A stretch of 13,128 nucleotides of DNA from an uncultured Dialister sp. (GTDB lineage: Bacteria > Bacillota > Negativicutes > Veillonellales > Dialisteraceae), in contig URAA01000029.1 in NCBI GenBank assembly GCA_900545785.1, forward strand, positions 1 to 13,128, written 5' to 3'. The translations under genes and the position numbers were made by a program. Positions 1 to 6,172 of this stretch are shown one piece after another. The notes beneath the pieces were generated by a model. The model saw only the letters and a list, made by a program, of their open reading frames with translations. It was not told the DNA's origin and ran no database searches. The number at the start of each line of letters is the position of its first letter. Positions within the stretch are counted from its first letter, which is position 1.

Positions 1-260
1 GTAGCTCTCTGTTCAGCGTTCAGCTGATCTTCACGAGCCATGAGACGAGCGATGATCTGAGCCAGTTCATAACGGGTCATGTTTCTTTCGCCCTTGAATG
101 TGCCGTCCGGATATCCTTCTACAACGCCCTGGTCGGACAGATCGGATACTGCCTGATAAGCCCAGTCATCGGTGGATACATCGGAGAACGGATTTGCAGC
201 GTATGCGGATACGCCTGCGGTGAGTGCTGCTGCTGCAGCGATTGCGAGAATCTTTTTCAT
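1..260 (-). CDS. ompM: SLH-domain outer-membrane porin (OmpM type), 5' part only, cut by window edge
   Basis: This is the N-terminal 86 codons of a porin gene whose remainder lies beyond the left edge, so it is partial but not visibly broken. The product starts MKKILAIAAAAALTAG, a Sec signal peptide that probably ends at AYA (residues 19-21). One SLH domain follows (about residues 22-80), with the DVS...WAYQAV opening, the GYPDGTFKG loop and the MTRYE helix. In Negativicutes such SLH domains bind polyamine-modified peptidoglycan and tie the outer membrane to the cell wall (family knowledge). The ATG at 258-260 has a GAAGGAG Shine-Dalgarno at 268-274, 7 nt away. The sequence is about 92% identical, counted by eye, to the start of the complete porin gene at 938-2224. 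It has its own promoter and leader, so it is probably a separate transcription unit. The barrel type cannot be judged here. Confidence 0.9.
   Translation of the reverse strand, partial: MKKILAIAAAAALTAGVSAYAANPFSDVSTDDWAYQAVSDLSDQGVVEGYPDGTFKGERNMTRYELAQIIARLMAREDQLNAEQRA
37..122. repeat. 86-nt perfect direct repeat, copy 1 (pairs with 2001-2086)
   Basis: This stretch inside the SLH-coding part of the partial porin is identical by eye to 2001-2086 in the complete porin. The flanking 5' coding sequence of the two genes differs at about 21 of 260 positions, all outside this block. The offset between copies is 1964 nt, in the same orientation, so unequal recombination could delete or duplicate one gene. 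Confidence 0.85.
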
Positions 261-322
261 AGTTTTTCTCCTTCTGAAAAAAATTTTTTTATCCCTTTTG
301 ATACGGATTCAGAAGAAGTATA

Positions 323-395
323 CAAGAGTGACCGTGTTTCCTCTGCTTTCTTCGTGACTCCATAAAGCAGCAAGGCAGGGACTTGCCTTATTGCT
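323..395 (-). promoter_or_regulatory. Structured 5' leader of the partial porin gene
   Basis: On the minus strand the leader can form a 7-bp hairpin between CTGCTTT (364-370) and AAAGCAG (343-349). An alternative hairpin at 366-395 (AAGGCA/TGCCTT core) overlaps the first one's 5' arm, so the two would exclude each other. The 3' side of the first hairpin runs into a 25-nt block (323-347, core AGGAAACACGG) that recurs with one mismatch in the leader of the second porin at 2286-2310, at nearly the same distance from the ATG. A perfect A7T7 palindrome (277-290) sits just upstream of the Shine-Dalgarno. A post-transcriptional control role is inference. Confidence 0.5.
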
Positions 396-402
396 CCACT
401 AC

Positions 403-431
403 ATCGTACCTCAATTGCTGTTTTTTTGCAA
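403..431 (-). promoter_or_regulatory. Promoter of the partial porin gene
   Basis: A sigma-70/SigA-type promoter reads on the minus strand. The -35 is TTGCAA (426-431), the spacer is 17 nt and the -10 is TACGAT (403-408). It predicts a 5' untranslated leader of roughly 135 nt. Confidence 0.6.
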
Positions 432-869
432 GTTTAACCTATTCTTTTATCCGATAAATACAGGCTTTTTCCCCTTTTCCCCTTTTTTACTTTTCTCATA
501 TTTCTTTCTGTTTTTCTAATCTTATTTTCATTATTACCATTATTATTATGATAAAATCTGATTTTTGCATTCTCTATTATTATTAGAAAAAAATCTCCTT
601 TTTCTCTCTTTTTTAATATTTTATTGAATCTCGGTCAACTATAGATTTTTCTTATACATTAATTATATTTCTTTTATATGACAGCTCCCGATTTTCCTCT
701 ACCATACTTGGTATACTCCCTTTTTCCTTCTTTTTCTGATACCCTCCCTGAAAAGAAAGAAAAGGCAGAGGATTGATTCCAATGGCGGCAAGGCAAATCA
801 AAAAACGAAAAGTTGACGGGACGGACAAGTTCATTTCATTTATATTTCATTTTATATAGTATTTTAAAT

Positions 870-908
870 AAAAGAAATCCCTGCCACAAAAATGACAGGG
901 ACTCTTTT
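870..908 (-). terminator. Rho-independent terminator of the complete porin gene
   Basis: A 9-bp stem pairs TCCCTGTCA with TGGCAGGGA (plus-strand arms 878-886 and 893-901) around a 6-nt loop. It is extended by AAAAGA/TCTTTT flanks that supply the U-tract. It lies 30 nt past the porin stop codon. The flanks are also U-rich in the other direction, so it could act bidirectionally. Confidence 0.8.
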
Positions 909-937
909 GATTGTCCGATAATGAAATTTCCGAAAAA

Positions 938-2224
938 TCAGAATGTATAGTTCAGTTCGATGCCCCAGACATCATCGGGATCTTCACCGTCTTTAATATC
1001 AGCGGCAAAGCTGTAGTATGCATCAAGTTCTACATTTTTCCGGAGAGCGACTCCTACTTTGGCATGCCAGAAGGTGATATCCTCATCCAGTGCGAAATTG
1101 ATATGATCCGTCAAATCGAGAGCGGACTGACCCATCAACATAGAGCCTGCTTCTGCATCCACATAGTGAACGCCGACGCTGAAAGTGCCGGGCTTATCCA
1201 AGTCCACTTCGCCGAAGGTAACGCCGGCAGTCCAAAGATTTGCTTTTCCTTTATATCCGTTTATCGTTTCTTTGGTTTCTACATAGTCGCCGTCAACGGT
1301 GACGGGGCCGAGAGCAAAGTTCGCCCCTGCACCCCAGACTTTTGCATCACGCACGGTATTTCTGCCGTCAGACACATCTTCCGTGTTTTCCAGATAGAAA
1401 CCGGAGAGTCCGACGGGACCTGCGTTGCCCGTAATTTTTCCGTACCATGCTTCAGCCGGGGAGAATTCCGGCAAGTCTTCATCAAAATCGGTTAAGTTGT
1501 ACAGATTGGCATCCTGGAAGCGGCCGAAACCGAATTCAAGACCGATTTTTCCTGTATCGTACCCTGCGACAATGCCGTCGAAGCGGACATCTTCATCCCA
1601 GAAAGTACCTGTCTGATCGAGAGCCACGCCCTGACGGCCGATATCGATGTAAGATGCATCATTCGGTGTGTAGCGGACATGGATGCGGTCCATTTCTACG
1701 CCTGCGCTTTCACTGTCTTTGAAATCAAATTCGCTTACCATACGGCCCGAAACGGTGACTTTGTCATTCACTTCCGCATCGACATTGATTCTCATACGAC
1801 CTGCCCAAGTATCTTCATGTTCCGTCAGAGAAACAAGGTTGCGCTGGTACTGCATGCGGGCATCGCCGGACCAGTAGAGATTTCCTGCTTTCTTTTCCAA
1901 ATCGGTTACGCGGACGCCTAAGTTTGCCAGTTCGTCCGCATATTCTCCTGCGAGTCTTTCTACGACGGCTCTCTGCTCAGCATTCAGCTGATCTTCCCGT
2001 GCCATGAGACGAGCGATGATCTGAGCCAGTTCATAACGGGTCATGTTTCTTTCGCCCTTGAATGTGCCGTCCGGATATCCTTCTACGATGCCCTGATCGG
2101 ACAGGTCGGATACTGCCTGATACGCCCAGTCTTCCGTGGACACATCGGAGAAGGGATTGGCAGCGTAGGCGGATACGCCTGCGGTGAGTGCTGCCGCAGC
2201 AGCAATTGCGAGAATCTTTTTCAT
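938..2224 (-). CDS. ompM: SLH-domain outer-membrane porin (OmpM type), complete
   Basis: This 428-residue protein is an outer-membrane beta-barrel anchored to peptidoglycan. The signal peptide is residues 1-21 (AYA end). A single SLH domain follows at about 22-80, with GYPDGTF at 49-55 and the MTRYE motif at 61-65. A helical, probably coiled-coil spacer (about 74-112, rich in Glu, Ala and Leu) leads into the barrel from about residue 116. The barrel shows alternating hydrophobic/polar strands with acidic loops and ends in a C-terminal Phe (ELNYTF), the usual signal for barrel assembly. This architecture matches the OmpM/Mep45 porins of Veillonella and Selenomonas, which provide general diffusion and tether the outer membrane (family knowledge). 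The AAGGAG Shine-Dalgarno at 2233-2238 supports the ATG. The gene is flanked by its own promoter and terminator, so it is probably monocistronic. It is a tandem paralogue of the gene at <1-260. Confidence 0.93.
   Translation of the reverse strand: MKKILAIAAAAALTAGVSAYAANPFSDVSTEDWAYQAVSDLSDQGIVEGYPDGTFKGERNMTRYELAQIIARLMAREDQLNAEQRAVVERLAGEYADELANLGVRVTDLEKKAGNLYWSGDARMQYQRNLVSLTEHEDTWAGRMRINVDAEVNDKVTVSGRMVSEFDFKDSESAGVEMDRIHVRYTPNDASYIDIGRQGVALDQTGTFWDEDVRFDGIVAGYDTGKIGLEFGFGRFQDANLYNLTDFDEDLPEFSPAEAWYGKITGNAGPVGLSGFYLENTEDVSDGRNTVRDAKVWGAGANFALGPVTVDGDYVETKETINGYKGKANLWTAGVTFGEVDLDKPGTFSVGVHYVDAEAGSMLMGQSALDLTDHINFALDEDITFWHAKVGVALRKNVELDAYYSFAADIKDGEDPDDVWGIELNYTF
2001..2086. repeat. 86-nt perfect direct repeat, copy 2 (pairs with 37-122)
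   Basis: This is the second copy of the repeat, within codons for the SLH domain of the complete porin. Perfect identity at synonymous sites suggests recent duplication or gene conversion rather than protein-level selection alone. Confidence 0.85.
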
Positions 2225-2285
2225 GTTCTTCTCTCCTTTTAAAAAATAGGGGGCTCTGTCAAAATCATGAAAAAGAAAAATCTTG

Positions 2286-2343
2286 CAAGAGTTACCGTGT
2301 TTCCTCTGCTCTTTTCCTTTTTCAATCCTCGCGAAAAGCAGAG
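2286..2343 (-). promoter_or_regulatory. Structured 5' leader element of the complete porin gene
   Basis: On the minus strand GAAGCTCTGCTTTTC folds on GAAAAGAGCAGAG (plus arms 2333-2343 and 2304-2316, with a 2-nt bulge). The 25-nt block 2286-2310 follows, 24/25 identical to 323-347 ahead of the sister gene and ending 61-62 nt upstream of the ATG in both. The sequence between block and start codon is not conserved. The 5' arms differ between the two genes yet both still pair with the block, which supports the structure. A role as protein-, sRNA- or RNase-binding site is inference. Confidence 0.5.
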
Positions 2344-2362
2344 CTTCTTTTTCGCTCTCCCC

Positions 2363-2391
2363 ATTATACCCGTAAAATTAGTTTTTATCAA
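2363..2391 (-). promoter_or_regulatory. Strong promoter of the complete porin gene
   Basis: The -35 is TTGATA (2386-2391), the spacer is 17 nt and the -10 is a perfect TATAAT (2363-2368), all on the minus strand. Near-consensus strength fits an abundant outer-membrane protein. Transcription should start near 2356. Confidence 0.8.
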
Positions 2392-2499
2392 GTTTTCTCC
2401 AATTTTTCATTTAGAATATGTCAATTAAACAATTTTAAAATCTTTGTATATTTAATAATGTTCTTAATATTATCCTTTTTTATTTTTCTCTCATCCATG

Positions 2500-2531
2500 A
2501 AAAAACTCCGCCCTTCCGAAGAACAGCGGAG
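2500..2531 (-). terminator. Terminator of the yybS-gdpP-rplI operon
   Basis: On the minus strand CTCCGC (2526-2531) pairs with GCGGAG (2506-2511). An inner TTC/GAA stem is capped by a TTCG tetraloop, and six T residues follow. It lies about 36 nt past the rplI stop codon. Confidence 0.88.
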
Positions 2532-2566
2532 ATTTTACTTTGTCACGTTCAGATGAATTTTTTCTT

Positions 2567-3025
2567 TTATGCTTCCGATTTTTCTTCCACGACGGAAATG
2601 TGAACCGTTCCCGTCACGTTCTGATGCACCCAGACTTCCACATCGTATTCTCCCGTGGTTTTGATCGGAGTTTTCAATTTGATATTTTTCTTATCCAGTT
2701 TGAATTTATATTGTGCTTCCACGGCATCGCAAATATCTTTAGCGGTGACGCTTCCGAAAACACGGCCGTCTTCTCCCGTTTTCACGGGGATCACCGCATT
2801 GACCGCTTTCAGCTGGGATGCCATGATGACCGCTTCATCGGCAGCCACTTGGGATTTGAATTCTTTCGACTCTTTCCGTTGTGCCGCCGTGTTCAGGTTT
2901 GCTTTATTTCCTTCCACGCCGAGGCCGCGGCGGATCAGGACATTTCTGCCGTAGCCGTCAGCCACTTCGACGACGTCCCCTCGTTTTCCCAATTTTTTTA
3001 CATCTTGTGTCAATACTACTTTCAT
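2567..3025 (-). CDS. rplI: 50S ribosomal protein L9
   Basis: This 152-residue protein has the normal length for bacterial L9, which binds 23S rRNA in the large subunit near the L1 stalk and helps maintain reading frame. The N-terminal rRNA-binding domain (about 1-50) is clear: MKVVLTQDVKKLGKRGDVVEV, then DGYGRNVLI and the GL-GVEGNKANL segment. The long central helix (about 45-75) and the C-terminal domain (about 80-148, KTGEDGRVFGSVT) follow. The ATG at 3023-3025 overlaps the gdpP stop as ATGA (4 nt), which indicates translational coupling. A GAGGAGG Shine-Dalgarno lies inside the end of gdpP. It is the last gene of the operon. Confidence 0.97.
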   Translation of the reverse strand: MKVVLTQDVKKLGKRGDVVEVADGYGRNVLIRRGLGVEGNKANLNTAAQRKESKEFKSQVAADEAVIMASQLKAVNAVIPVKTGEDGRVFGSVTAKDICDAVEAQYKFKLDKKNIKLKTPIKTTGEYDVEVWVHQNVTGTVHISVVEEKSEA

Positions 3026-5004
3026 TCCTGTTCCTCCTCTATCTGTTTACGAACCGCCGCCGTAACAGCAGCAGTCAAATCATTTATATTGCCTGTATCG
3101 CCGAACTGCGCTCCCGCCACCGTCTGATGGCCGCCGCCGCCGACGGATTCCATGACAACCTGTACATTGACGCTTCCGTCGGACCGGGCGGAGAGGCAGA
3201 GTCCTTTATCGGTGTGGTAAAAGAGGAAGCTGCACCGGATCCCCTGTACTTTGACAAGGAAGTCGGAAATTTTCCCTGCCACGATCTGGGAATCTTCCAG
3301 TCCTTTCGGACATTCGGCAAATACCATATAGTTGTCCACGATCTGCATTTTTGCGAGAATGGCGGCTTTTATTTTGATAAATTCCATATCCACCGCAAAA
3401 AGCTTGTTTACCAGCGCCGTATCGGCTCCGCAGCGGCGGAGGTAGCTGGCGGCATCGAAAGTTCTTACGCTGGTTTGGACGGCAAAGCTCTTTGTGTCCA
3501 CCACCATGCCTGCATAGAGGCAGGACGCTTCCAGTACGTTCATTTCTTCTTCGCCGCCGTAGTACTGGATGAGTTCCGTCACAAGTTCCGCCGATGATGA
3601 CGAGGACGGTTCCATATAGGTGAGAAGCGGGCTTTCTATCATCGTCTTTGCCCGCCTGTGATGATCGATGACCACTTTCTTTTCTACTTTTTTCAAAAGT
3701 TCGGGAGCTGCCACCAGTTCGGGGATATGGGTATCCACGATGACGAGGAGCGTTTTTTCCGTAACGAGCCCTTTTGCTTTTCCTTCATCGATGAGAAGAC
3801 CGTCGGCAAGACCGCTTTTTCTGATGGCTTCTATCATTTTCTTTGATGTGTCATCTTGTTTGGAAAGGACGATATGTACATCTTTTCCCGATATTCTCGC
3901 CAGATGGGAAACGCCCACGGCAGCCCCTAAAGCATCGAAATCTTCGTGTGCATGGCCCATGACAAGGATCTGATCCGCTTCATTGACGATTTCCCGAAGG
4001 GCCTGCGCGATGACCCGGGCACGGACACGGGTGTTGCTGACGGAAGTCGGCGCTTTTCCGCCGAAAGCTTTCACGTCATTTCCGAGGCGGACAACCGCCT
4101 GATCGCCGCCGCGGCCGAGGGCAAGATCGAGGGTGACCTGCGCTTCTTCATATTGTTTGGCAAAAGATTCTTCACTTTTTACGATACCGATGGAAAGGGT
4201 GACGGGTATGCGGTTCACCGTATGGATTTCCCGTACCTGATCCAAGATGTCGAAATTATTGTCCATCATATTTTGCAGCGCTTTTGAAGAAATGCATGCC
4301 ACAAAATCGGAGCTGCTGTATTGTTTGATAAATCCCTTCTGCGCATTGAAGGTGCTGAGCACTTTTTCCGTCACGTCTGCCAGGAGGGCGGATCGTTCCA
4401 CGTCGGTCATGTCTGCCGTAACTTCCTGTGCATTGTCGATACGGATCAGACAGAAAACGGGCCTTGATTCTTCCGCTTCTCTGACGGCTTTGTCCGCATC
4501 GCTCCGGTCCATGAAATAGAAAACCATGTGCGGCTCGTCATTTTCGTTTTCTCCGGGGATAAATTTATGAAATACCCGATAGCGGGTTCCTTCGGAATAG
4601 CAGTCAAACCATCCTGTTTTTCCCCATATTTTGAAAACTTTCTGTCCCTGCACGATGTCTCTGAAAGAAGTCCCTTCTTCGGCAGAAGAGATCCACGAAC
4701 GGAAAACGCCGTTTGTCCAGACCAGTTTCTTTTTTTCATCCATGACGGCAATACCGACGGGAAGATTTTTTACCGCATAGGAAGTGCCGGCACTTACGGC
4801 GTAGGACAGATTGTCCAGATACTGCATGAGCAGTCTTTCCTGCATCATGTCCCGCCTCTTTATCCAGACGATGCAGGCTGCCACGACGATGAACAGCAGA
4901 AGGCCGAGCTGCCAGTTCTGGGTGGCAAGGATCACCACCGCCAGAAGCAGGAGGATGATCATGACTTTTGATGTTTTGTCATATACCCAAATATCGCTGA
5001 GCAT
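3022..5004 (-). CDS. gdpP: Cyclic-di-AMP phosphodiesterase GdpP (YybT)
   Basis: This 660-residue membrane-bound enzyme hydrolyses c-di-AMP to pApA and so tunes potassium and osmotic homeostasis and cell-wall stress (family knowledge). Two transmembrane segments lie at about 14-28 and 31-48. A PAS-like domain spans about 75-165. A degenerate GGDEF domain spans about 180-310 and keeps the family's LGRGGDQAVV signature (296-305) in place of an active GGDEF. The DHH domain has GHAHEDFDALG (350-360), VDTH (423-426), DHH (447-449) and D503, the expected manganese ligands. The DHHA1 domain carries GGGGHQ (622-627). All catalytic motifs look intact. Length matches the family (about 655-660). The gene sits 58 nt downstream of yybS and overlaps rplI by 4 nt, the conserved Firmicutes order. 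Confidence 0.96.
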   Translation of the reverse strand: MLSDIWVYDKTSKVMIILLLLAVVILATQNWQLGLLLFIVVAACIVWIKRRDMMQERLLMQYLDNLSYAVSAGTSYAVKNLPVGIAVMDEKKKLVWTNGVFRSWISSAEEGTSFRDIVQGQKVFKIWGKTGWFDCYSEGTRYRVFHKFIPGENENDEPHMVFYFMDRSDADKAVREAEESRPVFCLIRIDNAQEVTADMTDVERSALLADVTEKVLSTFNAQKGFIKQYSSSDFVACISSKALQNMMDNNFDILDQVREIHTVNRIPVTLSIGIVKSEESFAKQYEEAQVTLDLALGRGGDQAVVRLGNDVKAFGGKAPTSVSNTRVRARVIAQALREIVNEADQILVMGHAHEDFDALGAAVGVSHLARISGKDVHIVLSKQDDTSKKMIEAIRKSGLADGLLIDEGKAKGLVTEKTLLVIVDTHIPELVAAPELLKKVEKKVVIDHHRRAKTMIESPLLTYMEPSSSSSAELVTELIQYYGGEEEMNVLEASCLYAGMVVDTKSFAVQTSVRTFDAASYLRRCGADTALVNKLFAVDMEFIKIKAAILAKMQIVDNYMVFAECPKGLEDSQIVAGKISDFLVKVQGIRCSFLFYHTDKGLCLSARSDGSVNVQVVMESVGGGGHQTVAGAQFGDTGNINDLTAAVTAAVRKQIEEEQE

Positions 5005-5031
5005 AATATTTCCTGAAATTTCCTTTCCGTA

Positions 5032-5054
5032 CCTCTCATTACTGCAAAGAGAGG
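5032..5054 (-). other. Hairpin between yybS and gdpP
   Basis: A 6-bp perfect stem (CCTCTC/GAGAGG) with an 11-nt loop lies in the 58-nt gap, on the minus-strand transcript just ahead of the gdpP ribosome binding site. No T-run follows, so it is not a terminator. It may shape translation or mRNA processing; this is weakly supported. Confidence 0.3.
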
Positions 5055-5062
5055 ACTGTGAA

Positions 5063-6016
5063 TTACTGATAATTTCTCTTTTTTCTGTAGGACAAAATCA
5101 TGTCGGAGAGGCCCAAAAGAACGATAAATGTTTGTACAAACCCGACAAAGACGGATAAAATCGCAACGGGCCAACGCAGTGCTTTCACAAAGGGATACTG
5201 ACGGGGCGCCCACCAGAGAGTGGCAAGTCCTTGGAGCCAGAAGATGAAAAAGCAGAAGAGTCCCAGGTTATAGCCGACGAATGCCACCGTTTCCTGCCCT
5301 TTCATAAAATATTCAAGACCGTTTGCCAGAATGTACAAAACGGCAAAAATTCTCGGAAATTCCCATCTTTCCAAAGGAGGCAGCACGGGAATGTCTTTGA
5401 TTCCCATACGGGTGAAAACCATTTTTCCCAAAGTCATGGATGCCCAGGAGTAGAAAAGGGCGGCTCCCACGGCTGCAAAGGGAAGGGATTTTCGGATGAT
5501 TTCCATCATTTCTTTCACATTCGCCTGCGCCTCGGTGAGAAGGGCTCCCGTGTAAAACTGTTCCATCTGCGCCATCATTTCCGCTTCCATACCGTCCAGC
5601 GCTCCGCCGAAAAGAACGGAAGGCATATTCAGCACGTACATGGCGGCAACAGCTTCTCCGATAAGGGCGGCAAGAACGGCTGCGGCTCCCGTGAGCAGTG
5701 TCACTTGGGCGGATACTTTATTTTTATAACAAATCCCCATGACAACGCCTAAAATACCGAAAATGGCACAAAGAAAAGCGGCGGAAATGATCCCGAAAAA
5801 GACGGAGTCCAATATCATGACGCCGGCTGTGACGATGAGGGACCAATGGAGTCCTTCTTTCATTCCCAGATACGCAATGGGCAGGGGAATCAGAAGAAAA
5901 ACAATGCTTGATACGAGGGGCATGTAAAAGCCGATGACGGAAAGCACGACGGCAAGCGCCGTACAGGTTCCTGCCAAAACGACGGAATTCGCTCCTCCTG
6001 ATTTATATTCGTCCAT
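5063..6016 (-). CDS. yybS: DUF2232 polytopic membrane protein, YybS family
   Basis: This 317-residue membrane protein has about eight hydrophobic segments (roughly 11-31, 35-53, 57-75, 78-97, 103-130, 178-200, 221-238, 244-268 and 281-305). A Met/Glu-rich soluble loop lies at about 141-176, and the tail is basic (RKKRNYQ). It matches YybS/DUF2232, which resembles ECF-transporter S components, but its substrate is unknown to me. I place the start at the ATG 6014-6016, because GGGAG at 6022-6026 is a well-spaced Shine-Dalgarno for it. The in-frame TTG at 6026-6028 overlaps that Shine-Dalgarno. It is the first gene of the operon with gdpP and rplI. The gene pairing suggests a role tied to c-di-AMP or envelope physiology, but that is inference. 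Confidence 0.88.
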   Translation of the reverse strand: MDEYKSGGANSVVLAGTCTALAVVLSVIGFYMPLVSSIVFLLIPLPIAYLGMKEGLHWSLIVTAGVMILDSVFFGIISAAFLCAIFGILGVVMGICYKNKVSAQVTLLTGAAAVLAALIGEAVAAMYVLNMPSVLFGGALDGMEAEMMAQMEQFYTGALLTEAQANVKEMMEIIRKSLPFAAVGAALFYSWASMTLGKMVFTRMGIKDIPVLPPLERWEFPRIFAVLYILANGLEYFMKGQETVAFVGYNLGLFCFFIFWLQGLATLWWAPRQYPFVKALRWPVAILSVFVGFVQTFIVLLGLSDMILSYRKKRNYQ

Positions 6017-6021
6017 AACAT

Positions 6022-6026
6022 CTCCC
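6022..6026 (-). promoter_or_regulatory. Ribosome binding site deciding the yybS start
   Basis: GGGAG lies 5 nt before the ATG at 6014-6016. It excludes the TTG four codons upstream, whose last base overlaps this motif. Confidence 0.7.
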
Positions 6027-6096
6027 AATCAATTTTTATACATCATCAACATAAAGAAATTTTTTCATTCTTTTCATATCTGCTATTGTACTCTTT

Positions 6097-6105
6097 ATTT
6101 TACCA
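6097..6105 (-). promoter_or_regulatory. Candidate extended -10 promoter of the yybS-gdpP-rplI operon
   Basis: On the minus strand TGGTAAAAT (TGn plus a 5/6 -10 hexamer) lies between the RNase J terminator and yybS, with no good -35. The same ATGGTA-AAT layout occurs in front of the RNase J gene. It would give a leader of about 75 nt. Confidence 0.45.
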
Positions 6106-6128
6106 TATCGAGGAAAGCGGAATGTCAT

Positions 6129-6158
6129 AAAAAAATCCGCCCCCGAAAAGGGACGGAT
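6129..6158 (-). terminator. Terminator of the RNase J gene
   Basis: On the minus strand ATCCGTCCC pairs with GGGGGCGGAT around a TTTTC loop (one wobble or mismatch), and seven T residues follow. It lies 15 nt past the RNase J stop and separates that gene from the yybS operon. Confidence 0.88.
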
Positions 6159-6172
6159 CGATAAAGCGATTC

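Larger units (their letters stand above)
261..937. other. Intergenic region between the two porin genes (677 nt)
   Basis: The part next to the partial porin (261-431) holds its ribosome binding site, structured leader and promoter. The part at 870-908 is the terminator of the upstream porin. In between, 432-869 is very AT-rich, with ATT triplet runs around 537-590 and a C4T4 polypyrimidine tract at 465-488. I see no credible gene there: the longest reading frame (minus strand, 652-834) has no Shine-Dalgarno and resembles no family. A weak minus-strand promoter-like pair (TTGACC at 632-637) is too poor to call. Confidence 0.6.
2225..2566. other. Intergenic region between rplI and the complete porin (342 nt)
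   Basis: It holds the rplI terminator (2500-2531), the porin promoter (2363-2391) and a leader of about 130 nt with a conserved hairpin and motif. The AT-rich stretch 2392-2499 shows no gene. Confidence 0.7.

Noticed and set aside
1..260. Possibility that the left porin is a pseudogene or duplicated fragment
   Set aside because: The frame is open to the window edge with its own promoter, leader and ribosome binding site. It is truncated only by the window.
652..834. 60-residue minus-strand frame in the porin intergenic region
   Set aside because: It has no Shine-Dalgarno and low-complexity AT-rich composition, and it lies downstream of a terminator without a convincing promoter.
911..1495. 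194-residue plus-strand reading frame opposite the porin gene
   Set aside because: It is a shadow of the complete porin gene on the other strand, with no ribosome binding site and no family resemblance.
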